In this document: piece by piece, positions 31,391-32,590 of the stretch
Position numbering within the stretch: the stretch's first letter is position 1
How the letters are laid out: the number at the start of each line of letters is the position of its first letter
From: Clostridium bowmanii
Lineage (GTDB): Bacteria > Bacillota > Clostridia > Clostridiales > Clostridiaceae
NCBI RefSeq assembly: GCF_018861315.1
Contig: NZ_JAHLDL010000043.1
Location: forward strand, 1 to 32,590
Direction of reading: 5' to 3'
Length of the DNA stretch: 32,590 nt
The notes under the pieces: generated by a model
What the model saw: only the letters and a program-made list of their open reading frames with translations
Databases searched by the model: none
Told to the model about the DNA's origin: nothing
Program-made: the position numbers and the translations under genes

Positions 31391-32476
31391 TTAAATTAAT
31401 GGCAATTGATTTTCAATTTTTCTGTGCATCTGCCATACGTTACAATCTTGATTGAACATAGTTTGATTACTCATAATTATAATGGTTACATCAATATCTG
31501 GATAATATGAAAGCATTGCGCCTACACCATCGTTTAAGCCCTCTTTACGCATACAGAATACATGACTATCAATTTCTACAAATTCAAAGGCATACCCTTT
31601 TCTTATTATTGCATTAATTGGAGGTTGTCCGCACTTAAAAGGCTGGGCGAATTCACAATGAGGTGAAAATATCATATTAGTATATTCTTTTTCTAATAAT
31701 ACATTAGCTTTTAGTTTTCTGATAAAAATATCAAGGTCAATTACTGTTGTATATGCTCCCGAATCTGGAGACCCAATAGGTGGATAAGAGTATATATTTT
31801 TACTCCATTTAATAAAATCTTTGTTTTTATCATAACTTCCAATATATCCTTCTGCTATATCTGTATTCACTTCATCCATAGCACAAAATTTTGTATTTAA
31901 CATACCACTAGGCACAAAAATATTATTTGTGACAAAACTTCTATAATCCATCCCAGTTATTTTTTCTATTGCTAAACCTAATAAAACAAAAGCACAATTA
32001 TTATATCTAACATTAGTACCTGCCTTAAAAATAGGTTCTTTATATGCAAATTGAGGAAGAAAATCACATGTATTTCGTATAGAATAATTCGGTTTATTTA
32101 TGAATAAATCAGAATAATTTTCGCCTGCTTCTTCGTCTGCATCATCAGCGATTCCAGACGTATGAGTAAGCAAATTATAGATACTTACATCTTCTGGAAT
32201 TGCAGTCCCCTTTAAATTAATAATGTCAGTGATTTTGTCTTCAAAATGTAATAACCCTTTCTGGATTAAAATCAAAATGGCCGTTGCAGTAAAAACTTTG
32301 GTGATAGATGCTGTATCAAACATAGTATTAAGTTTATTTGGAATATTAAAACCTCTATGTGCAAATCCATATGCTTGTGAAAAAATTACATCATTTCCCT
32401 GTTTCACAAGACAAGTACCCGAAAAATTATGTTCTTTACTGAAATCATCACATATCTTCTGAATTTTTTCTTTCAT
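31391..32476 (-). CDS. Beta-lactamase-like serine hydrolase (class C/PBP fold)
   Basis: A 361-residue serine hydrolase of the beta-lactamase/penicillin-binding fold. The SxxK motif is SITK (S57, K60), HTSG follows at about 105-108, and the Tyr motif is YNN (Y158); a Gly-containing segment RKEGLNDG stands at the third motif position. No signal peptide is seen, so it is probably a cytoplasmic esterase or peptidase rather than a secreted beta-lactamase. GGAGG precedes GTG-ATG; I take the ATG. A palindromic operator-like site lies about 20 bases before the ribosome site. Confidence 0.88.
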   Translation of the reverse strand: MKEKIQKICDDFSKEHNFSGTCLVKQGNDVIFSQAYGFAHRGFNIPNKLNTMFDTASITKVFTATAILILIQKGLLHFEDKITDIINLKGTAIPEDVSIYNLLTHTSGIADDADEEAGENYSDLFINKPNYSIRNTCDFLPQFAYKEPIFKAGTNVRYNNCAFVLLGLAIEKITGMDYRSFVTNNIFVPSGMLNTKFCAMDEVNTDIAEGYIGSYDKNKDFIKWSKNIYSYPPIGSPDSGAYTTVIDLDIFIRKLKANVLLEKEYTNMIFSPHCEFAQPFKCGQPPINAIIRKGYAFEFVEIDSHVFCMRKEGLNDGVGAMLSYYPDIDVTIIIMSNQTMFNQDCNVWQMHRKIENQLPLI

Positions 32477-32498
32477 CACTTTGCCTCCTAAACTATTT

Positions 32499-32518
32499 AG
32501 ATAGTGTAAACACTATCT
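32499..32518. promoter_or_regulatory. Operator-like palindrome before the serine hydrolase gene
   Basis: AGATAGTGT and ACACTATCT form a perfect 9-bp inverted repeat with two central bases. It contains a TACACT-like -10 on the minus strand, as expected of a repressor site over a promoter. A related half-site with the same flank is at 123-142. Confidence 0.55.
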
Positions 32519-32590
32519 TTGTTTTATTTATTTAAATCCTTGTATTTGCAAGGCTTCAAGCTACCTTTATAACAAAAAAACAATGACCCC

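Noticed and set aside
1-32590. Integron-type gene cassette array
   Set aside because: Gene content and orientation suggest it, but I find no integron integrase and no recurrent attC-like imperfect palindromes between genes; the recombinases present are TnpA/TnpB-like.
1-32590. CRISPR array, tRNA or rRNA genes
   Set aside because: No regularly spaced repeats and no tRNA- or rRNA-like sequence were seen on either strand.

Overview
The window is AT-rich DNA from a Clostridium-like member of the Bacillota. This is inferred from the very low GC content, strong GGAGG-type Shine-Dalgarno sites, Lys/Ile/Asn-rich proteins and protein families typical of Clostridium; no rRNA or housekeeping marker is present to fix the species. 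Every intact gene I can support is on the minus strand. Transcription therefore runs from high to low coordinates, and 'upstream' below means higher coordinates.

Outside the central element the window is an array of small stand-alone enzymes. It holds nine intact GNAT acetyltransferases (one fused to a cupin), three intact SAM methyltransferases plus one broken, two NUDIX hydrolases, two HD-domain phosphohydrolases, two alpha/beta hydrolases, an SGNH esterase next to a ROK kinase, a metallo-beta-lactamase-fold protein, a beta-lactamase-like serine hydrolase, an S66 (MccF/LdcA-like) peptidase, an S51 peptidase, a metallophosphoesterase, an adenosine-deaminase-like hydrolase, a nucleoside phosphorylase and a CDP-alcohol phosphatidyltransferase. 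Most have their own spacer and ribosome site. Small operons appear at 3279-4881 (ROK-SGNH), 15608-16656 (two GNATs) and 29460-30615 (hydrolase-CMD). The functions do not form one pathway; they look like a store of detoxification, modification and salvage genes. Truncated or frameshifted gene pieces between the intact genes show repeated gain and loss: TIM-barrel N-terminus 1715-1918, SDR remnant 22724-23012, zinc-ribbon remnant near 25534, methyltransferase 25906-26396, GNAT tail near 27033-27119.

The best-defined unit is a mobile element of about 6.0 kb, 9557-15591. It carries three overlapping tyrosine recombinase genes followed by a TnpC-like HTH/coiled-coil gene (a Tn554-type logic with an extra recombinase), a small excisionase-like HTH gene, a 62-residue unknown protein and a GNAT cargo gene. 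Its ends carry a perfect 13-bp inverted repeat (9560-9572 and 15576-15588). It sits exactly between the Shine-Dalgarno and the start codon of the MBL-fold gene at 8729-9556: the orphaned Shine-Dalgarno is still visible at 15596-15603, just beyond the other end. Removing the element restores a GNAT-GNAT-MBL operon. A second copy of the left end at 10520-10582 nests a 963-bp segment with the GNAT cargo inside the element. A 13-bp tandem duplication in the tnpC-like gene and an apparent frameshift in the HTH gene suggest the element is beginning to decay, although all three recombinases keep their catalytic residues.

A terminator-promoter block of about 67 bp occurs twice (4936-5002 and 25264-25331), upstream of two unrelated genes. 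An operator-like palindrome precedes the last gene at the right edge, and a half-copy with the same flank lies at the left edge.
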